Source: Chromatiaceae bacterium (GTDB lineage Bacteria; Pseudomonadota; Gammaproteobacteria; Chromatiales; Chromatiaceae). Taken from it: a stretch of 24,614 nucleotides of DNA. The stretch lies in contig JADKCI010000003.1 in NCBI GenBank assembly GCA_016714645.1, forward strand, positions 1 through 24,614, written 5' to 3'. Every line of letters starts with the position of its first letter. Within the stretch, counting starts at the first letter, position 1. Made by a program: the position numbers and the translations under genes. The notes beneath the pieces are model-generated. The model saw only the letters and a program-made list of their open reading frames with translations, did no database searches and was not told the DNA's origin. Positions 1 through 10,424 of the stretch are shown here, piece by piece.

Positions 1-2810
1 GTTTGCCACACGCAGCACAGCACACCCCGCCGGATCGTCGAACATCAAGCTATCTGGGGCGAGACGGTCTTCCGGGTCTGGCCCCGACTGGCATAGATGC
101 CATAGTCCGCGCCCGGGGTCTGACCCGGCTCCCTGTCGGGCTGCGCCCGACCACGCCGGAGATCCTGCAACCGGCAGCAGCGGCCAAGCTCCGGACGCCC
201 TGGAAGACAACCTGCTGCTGGCCCCGATCCGGTCGAGTGTCGTCCCCTACCGCACCAGCGTCTTCGCCCTTAACTACGCCATGAGTGGGGATCGCATCGC
301 TACATCATGGCGGACGAGGTGGGCCTGGAAAGACCATCGAGTGCCGGTTCTGGCGGTGCGCGAGCCGGCGGCGAATGGCCCGGCGCATCCTGCGGTCGCC
401 CCCAAGGGCCTCCGTGCGCCAGCGGCAGGCCGGGCAGATGCGGTTGCATTTCGGCGAGCGGTCCCGTTTGATCGATCTCCAAAGGAGCTGGCGGCGTTTC
501 TGCTCCTTCGCCTGCCGCTGGCGGCGGGAGATGCGCCAGCGAGAGGAGATCAGGAGAACTCTCTGGCAGATCCAATGACCAGGTGATCTGTCTGCGATTC
601 CACATCGCCGCAGGCCGGCGGGGCTGGTCCAGCGACCAGTTGGCCACCCACAACCGGGAGCGCTTCGAGGATCTGGTCCCCGGCCTCCTGGGATCTGGTG
701 ATCGTGGACGAGTCCCACCGCCTGGGGCTGCACTGACCAGGTGCCGCCTGCCATGCCGGGGCGGCGCTGGACGAGGCGGCGCCGTATCTCTTGTTGCTGT
801 CGGCGACAACTCCCATCAAGGCAAGACCGACCACTTCCTGCGACTGATGCAGCCCCTCGACCGGGGAGTGCGTTCCTGATGAGGGCAGTGTCACACTGAG
901 ATCGCGTGCGGCCGTTCGTGATCCGCACCGAGAAGCGGACGCCATCGACGCAGACGTCAACCTCTGTTCGAGCCGGATTGACCTGGCTCCAGGCGGTCGC
1001 CTGGCAACCGGCGGCACGCGGCTCAGCGGCGTCTGTACGAGGCGGTCACCGACCATGTGCGCCATGGGGTGGAACCAGGCCATGGCCGACGAAGCAGCGC
1101 CATATCGGGTTCCTGATGATCCTGATGCAACCGCTGGTGACATCGAGCACGGCCGCGATCCGCACCACGCTGGAGAAGCGGGCTGCCCTGCTGGAGACAC
1201 CCTGCGCCCCAGGCATCGCTGTTCGACGGCCGGACTTCGACGACTGCAGCGAGCTGACGGGCAGTCCCAGGCCGACATCGCAGGCAAACGCTCGCCGGGA
1301 CCCAGGATGGGCTCGGGCGGGGAGCAAGCGGAGGCGACCGCGTTCCGACCTGGCCCGCGAGACGGATGCCACCGGTACCGACGCCAAAGCCGAGGCCCTG
1401 CTGGAGCTGATCTACCGGCTACAGCAGTGGAGGAGGCCGACCCGTTGCTCAAGGTGCTGGTCTTCACCGAGTTCATACCGACAGAGGGATGCTGGCGGAC
1501 TACCTGGAAGAGCGCGGTTTCACAGTCGCCCCGCTGAACGGGTCCATGGACCTGGACACCCGGGCGCAGGCCCAGCAGGCATTCTCCCGGGAGACGCGGA
1601 TCTTGGTCTCGACCGACGCCGGCGGCGAGGGCCTGAACCCCCAGTTCCGCCACGTCGTGGTCAACTTCGACATGCCCTGGAACCCGATGCGGTTGGAGCA
1701 GCGGATCGGCTGTGTGGACCGCATCGGCCAGCGCCACGTGGTGCGCGCGACCAACTTCGCCCTGAGGACACGGTGGAGTACCGCGTGCGTCAGGTGCTGA
1801 GGAGAAGGGTCAGGGTCATCGCCAACGAATTCCGGCGCCGACAAGATCGCGGACGTGATGGACTCCGGTGGAGGCGGAGTCCTATTCGACGCGCTGTTCG
1901 TCCACGGGATCACGGACCCGGTATCCATCGACCGCGAGTGCGACGCCGTGCTGGGCCAACTCCGGCAGACGATGGCGGAGGCGCAGAAGGACAACGCCTT
2001 GCGTCCAGGGAAGCGCGCTTCTCGGCGGACGACGCCTGCCGGTGGCGCGACCATCCGGCGCAGCTCTGGCTGAGCGGGCGGTCACTACCGGGTTGCCCTC
2101 ACGGGCGCGTAGCCTCCCGGGATGGGCGGCCTGGCGGCCTCCCGGCAGGAGGACGGCAGCACATCGCCCCGCATGTTCGATGCCCGCACGGCAGAGGAAC
2201 ACCCGGAGTCTCGAAGTATGACCCTGGAAGACCCCCGCGCCCGCGCGCCCCGATCGGTGGTCGGTCCGAAGCAGCCGCTGCTGCGTCCCCGGGTCAGCCC
2301 GTACCCCTGGTGCGGGTCACGGGTCTGCCGGGCACGGTGACCGGGACCTGGTCCCTGTGGGAGGTCGCGCCATCGGCGTAGCGGTTCAATCGCAGGCGCT
2401 TCCTGCCGGTGTTCGTCGCCGACGATGGCCGGACCTTTCAAGTGCCCACGGCCAGCATGCCTGGGATCTCCACTCACGGAACAGGTCGATGCTGGATTCC
2501 CTAGCCAGCGACGATGCCGACGGCTGGTTGACCTGTCCAGGCCGCCGCTGGCAACCCAAGGCGAGCCGATCATTGCAGCGTTGATGGACGAGCAAACGAC
2601 GGCGGACGAGCTGCCCGGGAACGCGCTCGCTACGCCTTCGATGCCCGCTACTGCCAGGCGATTGGCCGAACTGGCCTGCCGGCCGTGCGGGCCTACCCGC
2701 CGCCGACGCCGAACAGGACCATATGCAGCGAATGGCCTATCGACGCCGCGCAGGACCGCCTGCCGACCTCAATGCGGGGATGCTGCCGCGCTTTCGGTGG
2801 GGGCCAGACG
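1..2810 (+). pseudogene. brxHII: BREX type 3 helicase BrxHII-like (SNF2/DEAH superfamily 2), 5'-truncated by window edge and heavily frameshifted
   Basis: Pieced together across all three plus frames, this is one long superfamily-2 helicase. Walker A (ADEVGLGKT) is readable at about 311-340 once one missing G is restored. The DESH Walker B box is at 707-718, and LLLSAT follows near 790-800. The C-terminal helicase lobe is the cleanest part (1456-1800), with VLVFTEF, STDAGGEGLN and the arginine-finger box around EQRIGCVDRIGQ. A long C-terminal region continues to about 2800. The family couples ATP hydrolysis to DNA or RNA remodelling. The BrxHII assignment rests on the next two genes, pglZ and a brxA-like gene, which match the known type 3 BREX order (brxF-brxC-pglX-brxHII-pglZ-brxA). 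The N-terminus lies off the window. There are dozens of frame changes, and the longest uninterrupted in-frame stretch is about 100 codons. DISARM DrmD is also a SNF2-type helicase, but the pglZ context argues for BREX. The 3' boundary is approximate. Confidence 0.75.
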
Positions 2811-2814
2811 CTGC

Positions 2815-4829
2815 CACGTCAGGGCCGGGAGGCAGACCAGAGCGCGTGGATCGAGCGCATCCTCGGCGAGTTTCCCCTCGACCTGCGCGGCTGCGGATCG
2901 TCGCAGACCCCGATGATGTCCTGCGGACGAGCAAGTTCTGTCAGCGCTTCGCAGTCGCGGGTTCGAGGTACGCTCCTTCGAGGACCCCATCGCCTTCGCG
3001 CCGACTTCGGTGGAACGCTACCGGTGCAGGCATGGGACCGCGGGCGAGCAGGGCCCGCCAAGGCCCTGGTCCTAGATCTGCGATCCGCCGATCTGACGCC
3101 GCCCTGCCCTGGGGATCACCGCCAGGCGCGACCGTCCATTTGAGCCTGGCGAACCCGTTTCCGCGGTTGAGCTACGGCGTGGTCCGCCAGCTTTCCGCCG
3201 AGCACCGGGGCAGCCTGTTCAAGGCGCAGGCCAGGCATGCGTCCCAGACGCTCGGCGAGACCGCGACGAAAGATTTCATCCTGACCCATATTTTCCGTAT
3301 CGGCCCCTATCTGATCTCGCGCACTGAAGACCTGTGGCGGGAGTTACTGCGGCTGCATGGCCAGGACGCCGCGCTGCCGGCCGTTCTGGCGGACCATGTG
3401 GACGGAATCCTGCAAGCGCAGCCCCGGTTCAAGGGGCTTCTCATCAGGGGAGCTGTCTCGCCTGAAAGGCACCCTGCCAGGTCGTACAGACGCCTGGGAA
3501 AGGTTTCGAAGGCCAAGGGCATCACGGGGCATCGCGGAGCCATCGCCCAACCCCGCCCCAGGCGGGGACCCGGCGCAGATCGAGAGATCCCCTCGACTCA
3601 CCCCGAGATCCGCGGCCTGGTCGCCGTCATGTTCCTGGACGGGACCTCCACCCCCGGCCGGGGTCCATGCCGACCGATCTGCCGGACTGGACAACGGTCG
3701 GATCGCTCAAGGACCCCGCGGCGCTGCGCAACTTGGTGCAGGATGGCCTCCGGTCGCTGATCGACACGATGCCGACCGCCGATTCCAGCTATCGGGACTA
3801 GCGCGTTTTCCGCGAAGCGCTTCTGGCGAGATCCTGTCCCGCTTCCACGGCTCCGGATCCCGTTCGCGCCCAAGGTCTGCGCGACGCCCCTCCCAGAGGT
3901 GCAGCGCCTGTCCGATGACGGTCTGGTCGCCTGGGTCGGCAAGCGCTACTGGACCTTTGCGTCCCCGCCGGCCGCGACCGCACCGGTCATGGTCCACCAG
4001 ATCCCGCGCTTCCTGGCCATGCGGCGCAGCCTGAGCGCGGCGAAGGTCGCGCTCCTGGTATTTGATGGGCTAGCCATCGACCAATGTGGGGTGCAGGTCC
4101 TGGGAGCGTGTCATCCGGCAGGAACCTGCTCCATCTTCGAGGAGGGGACCTCGCTTCGCCTGATTCTCACCCTGACCACCGTCTCGCGTCAGGTCCTGTT
4201 TGCCGGCCTGAAGCCGCGAGAGCTTGCAGGAGCCGATTGAGTCCACCAGCCGCGAGCCGGCGCTGTGGTCGCGGTTCCGCAGACCAAGGCTTGCGTCCCA
4301 ACGAGGTTTTCTACCGCAAGGGCATTCGCGATACCGGTCAGCTTCGCAGTGCTGGGCATCGACCTTGTCGAACCCCGCCGCGTTGCAGGATCGTCGTCGA
4401 TACCATCGACGAGATCGTCCATGGAGCCGTACAGGTAAAACGCGGGATCGCGAGTCAGACCGACAGTTGCGTGAATCCGGCTTGCGGCGCCAAGCTGCTT
4501 GCGCGTTCCTCGACCAAGGCTTTAGGTCCATCTGACCGCCGACCACGGTAATTGCGAGGCCGTCGGCACCGACGGCCGAACCAGAGGTGATCGCGGAAAC
4601 CCGCGGAGAACGGGTCCGGGGTACCGCAGCGAACTGTTACGGGCAGACCTGGCACAGCAGTTCCCGGGACCACCTGCCTGACTTTCCAGCACTGCCGCCT
4701 GACTTCCTCCCCTTGTTCTCCGCCGGCGGACGGCCTCCGCTGTCCAGGGCGAGGCGCTGGTGGCCCATGGTGGGATTCCCGGTCGAGGAGCTGATCGTCC
4801 CCTTCGTCAAAGTGAGTGGCTCACCCTGA
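2815..4829 (+). pseudogene. pglZ: BREX-3 phosphatase-like protein PglZ, frameshifted
   Basis: Frame-corrected reading gives an almost complete PglZ of the type 3 BREX class. The N-terminus (AWIERILGEFPLDL, about 2846-2890) and the conserved segment NPFPRLSYGVVRQL (about 3150-3195) lead into a clean stretch ending near 3440. The alkaline-phosphatase-fold core follows: LVFDGLA with the metal-ligand Asp at 4064-4066, LTTVSRQ with a candidate nucleophile Thr/Ser near 4170-4195, and ADHGN with DHGN at 4541-4552. The C-terminal signature ELIVPFVKV precedes a TGA at 4827-4829. PglZ is required for BREX phage resistance; its enzymatic role in type 3 is not settled. The start codon cannot be fixed because the frame changes there, but a purine-rich GGGAGG lies near 2828. 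At least a dozen frameshifts interrupt it, probably homopolymer errors since the catalytic motifs are intact. Confidence 0.82.
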
Positions 4830-5544
4830 GCAACCCCCCAGCAGCCAGGCCACAGATCGGCTTTGATCGCTTCATCCCGCTGGACTGGGCGGCCTGCGCG
4901 CTCAGGGTCCGCGCGGGGACCGAGGAATCCGACGCGTTTGAAGCCTCGTTACTGCGAGCGAGCCTTGGGGCGCCGTCCAGGAAGAAGAGCCGGTGCGTAC
5001 CGAAGGGCTTGTGGATAGCCCCGCCCTGGAATCCGGCCGCCTTTGCGTGATCGGGGTATCGAGCCGCGGAAGGAAATTTGTGAGGTACCCATCCGCCTGT
5101 GCTGGGGACGGCCATCGCCACCTATCCTTCTTCGGCAAGGTCGCCGAACTGATCGGCCGTCTAACGGCCATCCAAGGCGACTGCACCGCCGCGGAGATCC
5201 ACCGACGCATGGCCGAGACCTATGGAAAGCGCGAGGGGACCCGCCGCGCCACCAACCGCGGGCCTCCAGACTCAGGCGGATGGTCCGCCTGCGAGCGCCC
5301 GGCAGCTGCCCGGCGCGTCGTCCGGCAGCCACCCCCGGCCATCTCCCACGACGACCGACCGCCTGGCCCGTCGAGGCGCTGATCCGGTACACCGGGAAGC
5401 CCCTGTCAGTGACATCGCTCCAACCGTCCAGGGGTGCCCTACCCTTTCGGCTGATGGGTCACCACCTTCGTGATTTGCGGGATCTCCCGCCTCGAACTAC
5501 GCGCCGAAGGGTCCGGCTCATCCCTCGTCGCGACAAGTAGCTAA
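4826..5544 (+). pseudogene. brxA: BrxA-family protein of the BREX-3 locus, frameshifted
   Basis: It starts right at the pglZ stop. The first readable residues SNPPAARPQIGFDRFIPL begin after a CTG at 4826 that overlaps the TGA of pglZ. In a correct sequence this was probably an ATGA overlap, so the two would be translationally coupled. Frame-corrected segments are the N-terminal helical part to about 4975, the stretch FGKVAELIGRLTAIQGDCT (about 5132-5188), RMAETYGKREGTRRATNR (about 5208-5260), and a C-terminal piece ending RAEGSGSSLVAT before TAA at 5542-5544. The size (about 240 residues), helical character and position as last gene fit BrxA (DUF1819-type), a DNA-binding accessory BREX protein. 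The assignment is mostly by position plus general resemblance. At least five frame changes are present. It converges with the rnf-associated gene on the opposite strand, 58 bases away. Confidence 0.6.
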
Positions 5545-5602
5545 AGCGGAACCATGCTGACCTGACAGTGGGTTGGGCTAAAGGCCCCATCTCAGGGGGT
5601 GA

Positions 5603-6205
5603 CTAGAGATAGCGCCAGAGTGGTATTAGCCAATCCGCTGGCGTGGTTATCCGGCTCATCGAGAGGTCCAACTCCGGCAATCCGCTCCACTGCCCCGGCA
5701 GGGCATCCATGGCGAACCCCACGACGCCGTCGATCACCGGCGCCAGCAGGCTGCAACCCACCCGCCAGCGCCCCGGTCCGACCCGCACGGACGCGACTTG
5801 ATGTTGAGCTTGACGACCCGGCCAAACCGTTTTTGGCCGTGGCGGTCCTTGAAGGCCACGCGATCGCCAACCCTCAGGCTGGTGGTCCAGCGCCTGGCGT
5901 TTGCGCGCGGCGATCGCCACGTCCTGACCTTCCAGGTCGATCAGGTAAAAGGGGATAGTCCAGGGCTTGCCGTCGGCGATGTTCTGGACCTCTGCTCGTG
6001 TCCGGTTGATCCGCAGGAGCTTCGCCTCCACCAGCCGATTCTCGTCTCTGTCGAACCAACGCAGGGTCTGACCGACCGTCAGGGCCAGCTTCACCGCCGC
6101 GATGCGCGTCGGATCATCAAGTTGGTTGCCGATGGCGGAGTTCAGGCGATAAAGCTCGAACAGACTGGCTCGGCCCAACTCTTCGAGGATAAGGGCGTAG
6201 TTCAT
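5603..6205 (-). CDS. Uncharacterised protein encoded directly after rnfE
   Basis: Function not recognised. The ATG at 6205 lies 5 bases after the rnfE stop, so the gene is almost certainly the last of the rnf transcript. The product is about 200 residues. Its N-terminal half (MNYALILEELGRASLFELYR onwards) is helical and followed by a basic, beta-rich stretch. The open frame looks uninterrupted, but between about 5785 and 5885 a neighbouring frame reads far better: LRVGDRVAFKDRHGQKRFGR followed by VVKLN, a small SH3/KOW-like beta-barrel pattern. The listed frame there gives low-complexity Gly/Pro/Arg instead, so two compensating indels are likely. The frame returns at SVRVGPGRWRVG. There is no signal peptide or membrane segment. 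A KOW-like domain suggests nucleic-acid or protein binding, but that is speculation. A link to Rnf assembly is only implied by position. Confidence 0.65.
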   Translation of the reverse strand: MNYALILEELGRASLFELYRLNSAIGNQLDDPTRIAAVKLALTVGQTLRWFDRDENRLVEAKLLRINRTRAEVQNIADGKPWTIPFYLIDLEGQDVAIAARKRQALDHQPEGWRSRGLQGPPRPKTVWPGRQAQHQVASVRVGPGRWRVGCSLLAPVIDGVVGFAMDALPGQWSGLPELDLSMSRITTPADWLIPLWRYL

Positions 6206-6210
6206 ATCCG

Positions 6211-6944
6211 CTAGGTCGCGGGGGCAGGATGATCCGTGACCTTACCGGCGGGATGCCGATCATCGGGAGTCGTGGCGCCAGACACCCTGGCGGACGCCTG
6301 GCGCCGGGCCATGGCCTTGTCGAGGATATTCTTGAGCGCTATCAGGAAACCAAGGGTGATGAAGGCCCCTGGGGGGAGGATAGCGAGGAGGGCGCCTTGA
6401 AAGCCTTCGCCCAGGGAGAACGAAAGGACGCGGGCACCCTCGCCAAAGAGGATGTCCGCCTGATAGAAGAGGGCGCCTTGGGCCAGAAATTCACGGATGC
6501 CGCCCAGCACTGTCAGGACCAGGGTATAGCCCAGGCCCATAGCAAAACCATCCACCAGGGCGGGCACCACGGGGTTACGGGAGGCGAAGGCCTCGGCGCG
6601 GCCAACAATGATGCAGTTGGTGACGATGAGGGGGATAAAAATTCCCAGCATGTGGTAAAGCTCGTAGAAATAGGCCTGCATGACCAATTCGACGGCCGTG
6701 ACGAAGGAGGCAATCACCAGCACGAAGACCGGCAACCGGATCTCCGCCCGCATCAGGTCACGGATCAGGGAGATGACCAGGTTGGAGAGCACCAGCACGG
6801 TGGTGGTGGCCAAGCCCATGCCCAGGCCATTGGTAGCCGAGGTAGTCGTGGCGAGCATGGGGCAGAGGCCGAGGAGGGCCACCAGGGCCTGGTCCTGACG
6901 CCAAAGCCATCGCCGATGATGGCGGGATAAGAGGGGCCAGCCAT
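6211..6944 (-). CDS. rnfE: Rnf electron transport complex subunit RnfE (RsxE)
   Basis: RnfE is one of the two paired membrane subunits (with RnfA) of the Rnf complex, which couples electron flow between ferredoxin and NAD(H) to ion movement across the inner membrane. The sequence shows the family's LLGLCPMLA entry segment, then hydrophobic helices with SLIRDLMRAEIRLPVFVLVI, the GIFIPLIVTNCIIVGRAEAF cysteine-bearing segment and a C-terminal FITLGFLIALKNILD. The chosen ATG (6944) follows a strong GGGAGGAGG site. The first residues (MAGPSYPAIIGDGF) are in a different frame from the rest because one T is missing in the TTT run at 6903-6905. The C-terminal tail after NILDKAM is an Ala/Arg/Pro-rich extension ending at TAG 6211-6213. 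Confidence 0.92.
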
Positions 6945-7006
6945 CAGGATGCCTCCTCCCTGGAGCCGGGGCCGGGGCTATCGCGGCCGGTTTGGCGAAG
7001 AGGGCG

Positions 7007-7620
7007 TCACCCCTCGCGGGCCACATACTTGAGGGTATTCTTGACCGTCTTGACAATGGACCTGGAGTGATGGTGGCGCCCGTGAACTGGTCGAAGTCGC
7101 CGCCGTCGCGTTTCACCAGCCAGCGATCCTCCGCCGGTTGGCCCAGACCCTTGCCGTCGAATTGCACCTTGATCCAGTCGCTTTTACGTTCTTCGATCTT
7201 GTCGCCCAGCCCTGGGGTCTCGTGGTGGTCGAGGACCCGGACCCCGCCCAGGGTGCCATCGGTCTTGACCGCCACCAGCAGCCGGATGGGCCCGGCATAG
7301 CCATCGGGGACCGTGGGATTGAGGATGACCGCCACCGGGCTCCCCACCCTGGCGTACCCGATAAACATCCGTGGCGGGAGCCCTGAGCAGGTCCGGGGCG
7401 CTGACCGGGATACGATCGGCCAGGGGTCATTGTCCATGAGGGGCGCCTCGGTGCCCGGGGCCGTCGGCAGAATGGCGCTGAATTTGGCCAGCATGGCTTC
7501 GCGCAGATTGACGGCAATGCGCTCTTCGGTCAGGAAATTGGTTACGACCACCAGGCCGACGCCAGCAATCGCAAAGGCGCCGAGGATGGCCCCAGCGCCG
7601 ATGATGGGCTTTGTATTCAT
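7007..7620 (-). CDS. rnfG: Rnf electron transport complex subunit RnfG (RsxG), covalent-FMN protein
   Basis: RnfG is a single-pass membrane protein whose large periplasmic domain carries covalently bound FMN. The start MNTKPIIGAGAILGAF gives an N-terminal membrane anchor and overlaps the rnfD stop by four bases (ATGA), so the genes are coupled. The periplasmic part contains GGVRVLDHHETPGLGDKIE, a hallmark of the FMN-binding domain, and FTGATIT, whose Thr is the predicted phosphodiester-linked FMN site. A missing base right after that motif (about 7065) shifts the frame; corrected, it reads RSIVKTVKNTLKYVAREG and meets TGA at 7007-7009. Another frame would extend the protein by about 20 Ala/Pro-rich residues towards rnfE, so the C-terminus is uncertain. 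A local frame change near 7380-7440 also seems likely. Confidence 0.9.
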
Positions 7621-8676
7621 GTCTTTTCCCTCCGGCCATGGCCGAAGACGCGGGGCTGAGTGTAGTAGTCGATGGTGGGGGCGGCGATGTTCATGAGCAA
7701 GACCGCGAAGGCCACCGCATCCGGGTAGCCGCCCCAGTGGCGAACGGCCAGGTGATGAGCGGAATGGCGGCGCCATAGACGAGTTGGCCCTGGGGTGGTG
7801 CAGGCGGTTACCGGGTCGGTGGCGATGAAAAGGCCCCAGAATGGTGCCGCTGGCGAAGATGTGGAAGGCCGGGAAGGGAAGGCCTGAGGGTCCACGAGCC
7901 AGAACATCCCCGCGGGGATGAGCAGGCCCGCCAACACGGCCACCGGGATGCGCCAGGTGATGACGCCGCGCCAGATCATGTGGAGCCCCCCAGCAGGAAC
8001 CCAGTTGCCAATCAAATCCCAGCCGCGCCTGCCGTATTCCCACCTCAGGGGGCTGGCTAGGATCTCGGGGATGGTGGCGTTTTGGTCGAGCTTGGAGAAC
8101 ATCTCGTCCAGGGGCGTGGCCGCACTCATGGCATCCCGGCCACATCGGGCGGCAAGGCCCCGGTCAAGGATGAGCCGGGCGGAATCCAGGAAGGAGAGGG
8201 TGACCAGATGATGGGCCTCCAGAATTTCCGGAATGTTGGGCGCCAGCCAGGTCGTCATCGCCAGGGGATAGGACACGAGCAGGAAGACATAGCCCGCCAT
8301 AGCGGGATTAAAGGGTTGTAGTTCAGCCCACATACAACTGCTTGACGATAATGATGGCGAAGGCGATGCCGATCAGGGTCATCCACCAAGGCAGGGTTGG
8401 GGGTACGGCGACGGCAAAGAGCAGGGCCGTGACCAGGGCGCTAAGGTCACCGATGGCCGGCAACGCGGGCCGGCCCCGCAGCCACATGGCCAGGGCTCGC
8501 TGCCAGGGCAAAGAGGCTGGCCGGGGCCATAGAGTTGATGAGGACGCCCCAGCCGAAGTGCTACAGACGATGGCCAGGGGTACCTGGGATCAGGGTCAGA
8601 ATGACCTGGAGCATGATCTGGTCGGTACGGCTGAGGCGCCCGGCGAAGGGCGAGGAGACGGTAGGGACGGCATCAT
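7617..8676 (-). CDS. rnfD: Rnf electron transport complex subunit RnfD (RsxD), frameshifted
   Basis: RnfD is the large membrane subunit that carries FMN and resembles NqrB. The chosen start is the ATG at 8676 (a second follows at 8673), 3 bases beyond the rnfC stop and preceded by GGGGA. Corrected reading gives an N-terminal SSPFAGRLSRTDQIMLQVIL, then transmembrane segments LVTALLFAVAVPPTLPWWMT and IGIAFAIIIVKQLY, the family signature FNPAMAGYVFLLVSYP, and DAMSAATPLDEM (about 8105-8140), whose Thr is the predicted FMN attachment site. The C-terminal half contains IPVAVLAGLLIPAGMFWL and FIATDPVTACTTP, followed by MNIAAPTIDYYTQP. At least five frame changes break it. The stop TGA (7617-7619) overlaps the rnfG start. 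Confidence 0.9.
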
Positions 8677-8679
8677 GTT

Positions 8680-10405
8680 TTATTCCCCGCGGCCGCGCCG
8701 CATCTTCCGCCGCTTGCAGCTCGCTACGGCGGACCTCGGCGGCTCCACCCGACGCTGCTGGGCCGGCGCCAGGTTCTCGGTGTTTTTGGGCGCCAGGCCC
8801 TGACTGGCCAGGACCGCCTTCTTTTCCGCGGCGCGCTTGAGGGCAGCGGCGATGGCGGCCTTTTTCGGGTCCTCGGCGGCGGCATCCGGGGCCAAGGCCC
8901 CCGCCTCGGGGGTGCCGGGGGGCGGGGAGGGCGCCGCCTTGTCCGCCAGACCCTCCTTCTTCCTGCGCAGATTGGCCTTGCGCTCCTGTTCCAACCGCTC
9001 CAGCCGCGCCTCCTTGGCCTCACGGCGCTGGCGAGCGAGCTCGGCCTGACGTTTCTCCGGTCCCGCGCCAGGCATTCGTTCTTGGCGAAGCGGTAATATT
9101 GAACCAGAGGGATATGGGAGGGACAGACCACTGCGCAGCAGCCGCACTCAATGCAATCGAAGAGGTTGTAGTCGCGTACCTTGTCCAGGTCCCGGGCCCG
9201 GGCATGCAAACACAACTGCTGAGGAGCAGGCTGACGGGGCAGGCCTGGGCGCAGGCGCCACAGCGGATACAGGCGAGGGCCGGCCCTGGGTCGGGGCCCG
9301 CCGGGACTCAGGGCGAGGAGGCAGTTGACGGCCTTGGTCACGGGGATATCCAGGTCGTCGCAGACGAAGCCCATCATGGGTCCGCCGATGAGCAGCCGCC
9401 GCAACTCGAGGCCCAGGCCGCCGGCTTGCTCGATGACGTCCCGGATGGGCACGCCGATGGGCACCGTCCGCTTGCGGGGCTGGCCCAGACCGCGCCCGGT
9501 TAGGGTGACGATGCGCGAGATCAGGGGCTTGCCGTCGAAGGCGGCGTCGGCGATGGCGGCGACGGTGGCGATGTTCTGGCAGACGATGCCGATCTGGGCC
9601 GGGATCTCACGGCTGGGCACCTCCTGGCCTGTGAGGATGCGGATGAGCTGCTTTCTCCCCCGAGGATAGAGGGTGGGGACGGCGATAATTTCGATGGCGC
9701 CGCGTCGCCACCCGATTTTAGGGACTGGCGCAGGGCCGTGATGGCCTCGGGTTTGTTGTCCTCTACCGCGATCAGGCACTCCTCAACGCCCAGCAGGTCC
9801 TGCAGCAGGCGGGCGCCCTGGAGGATGCGTTCGGGCCTGTCCTGCATCAGGCGGTCATCGCAACTGATGAGGCCTCGCACTCGCTTGCCGGTGACGATCA
9901 GGGTCCGGATGCGGATGCCTGGTGCCGGGTCAGCTTTGACGCTGCTGGGAAGGCGGCGCTGCCCAGGCCGACGATGCCTGCCCAGCGGATGCGCTCGCGC
10001 AGTGCCCGGGGTCGGGTCTAGCGGATAGCGACGGCGGCACCTCGGCCCAGGCGTCCTCGCCATCGATCTCGATCAGGATGCAGGGGGCGCTCAGGCGCGG
10101 CGGGGGACCGGGCGTTCCTCGAGGGCGATAACGGTCCCGGAACCGGAGGCATGGATCGCGCGTTCAGCGGTGCCCTGCGCCCTCGCCAATCAACTGCCCC
10201 TTGAGGACCCGGTCACCGACCGCGACCAGGGGCGGGCTGGGCGCCAATATGCTGACGCAAGGGGATAATGAGTCGCCGGGACAGGGGGGGCGCCAAGGGG
10301 CACTATTCGACAGCGCCTTCGCGTCGGGCAGGTGTGAGCCGCCGGGGAAGGTCCAGAGTTGGCGCTGGCCGGCGCCGATCCGGTAGGGTACAGGGCGGAA
10401 TCCAA
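8680..10405 (-). CDS. rnfC: Rnf electron transport complex subunit RnfC (RsxC), frameshifted, with Lys/Ala-rich C-terminal tail
   Basis: RnfC is the peripheral NADH/FMN and Fe-S subunit of Rnf. Corrected reading begins with LWTFPGGSHLPDAKAL and IPLRQHIGAQPAPLVAVGDR, then GLGSAAFP (nucleotide/FMN loop, about 9970-9990), EVPSREIPAQIGIVCQNIAT and LLIGGPMMGF. Two 4Fe-4S motifs follow: one CxxCxxCxxxCP box around 9235-9270, readable only after frame correction, and a clean FDCIECGCCAVVCPSHIPLV near 9110-9165. From about 9060 to 8680 there is a charged, coiled-coil-like tail rich in Arg, Lys, Glu and Ala, as in many gammaproteobacterial RnfC/RsxC proteins. The stop is TAA at 8680-8682. No ATG is available at the 5' end; a TTG at 10405 sits about 7 bases after AAGAGG, but it is out of frame by an apparent indel, so the start is approximate. 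Confidence 0.88.
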
Positions 10406-10424
10406 ACTAGGGCCTCTTCTCGGT

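Noticed and set aside
550..1737. Long minus-strand open frame (395 codons) opposite the helicase
   Set aside because: It is a shadow of GC-rich coding DNA. The plus strand carries recognisable helicase motifs, while the minus translation is low-complexity Arg/Pro/Ser without any family resemblance.
906..2381. Plus-strand 491-codon open frame as a separate gene
   Set aside because: It is a composite of off-frame stretches within the helicase. True helicase motifs appear in other frames over the same span.
6211..8145. A single 644-codon minus-strand protein
   Set aside because: It is a chance fusion of parts of rnfD, rnfG and rnfE caused by indels. Each part matches a different Rnf subunit, each with its own start.
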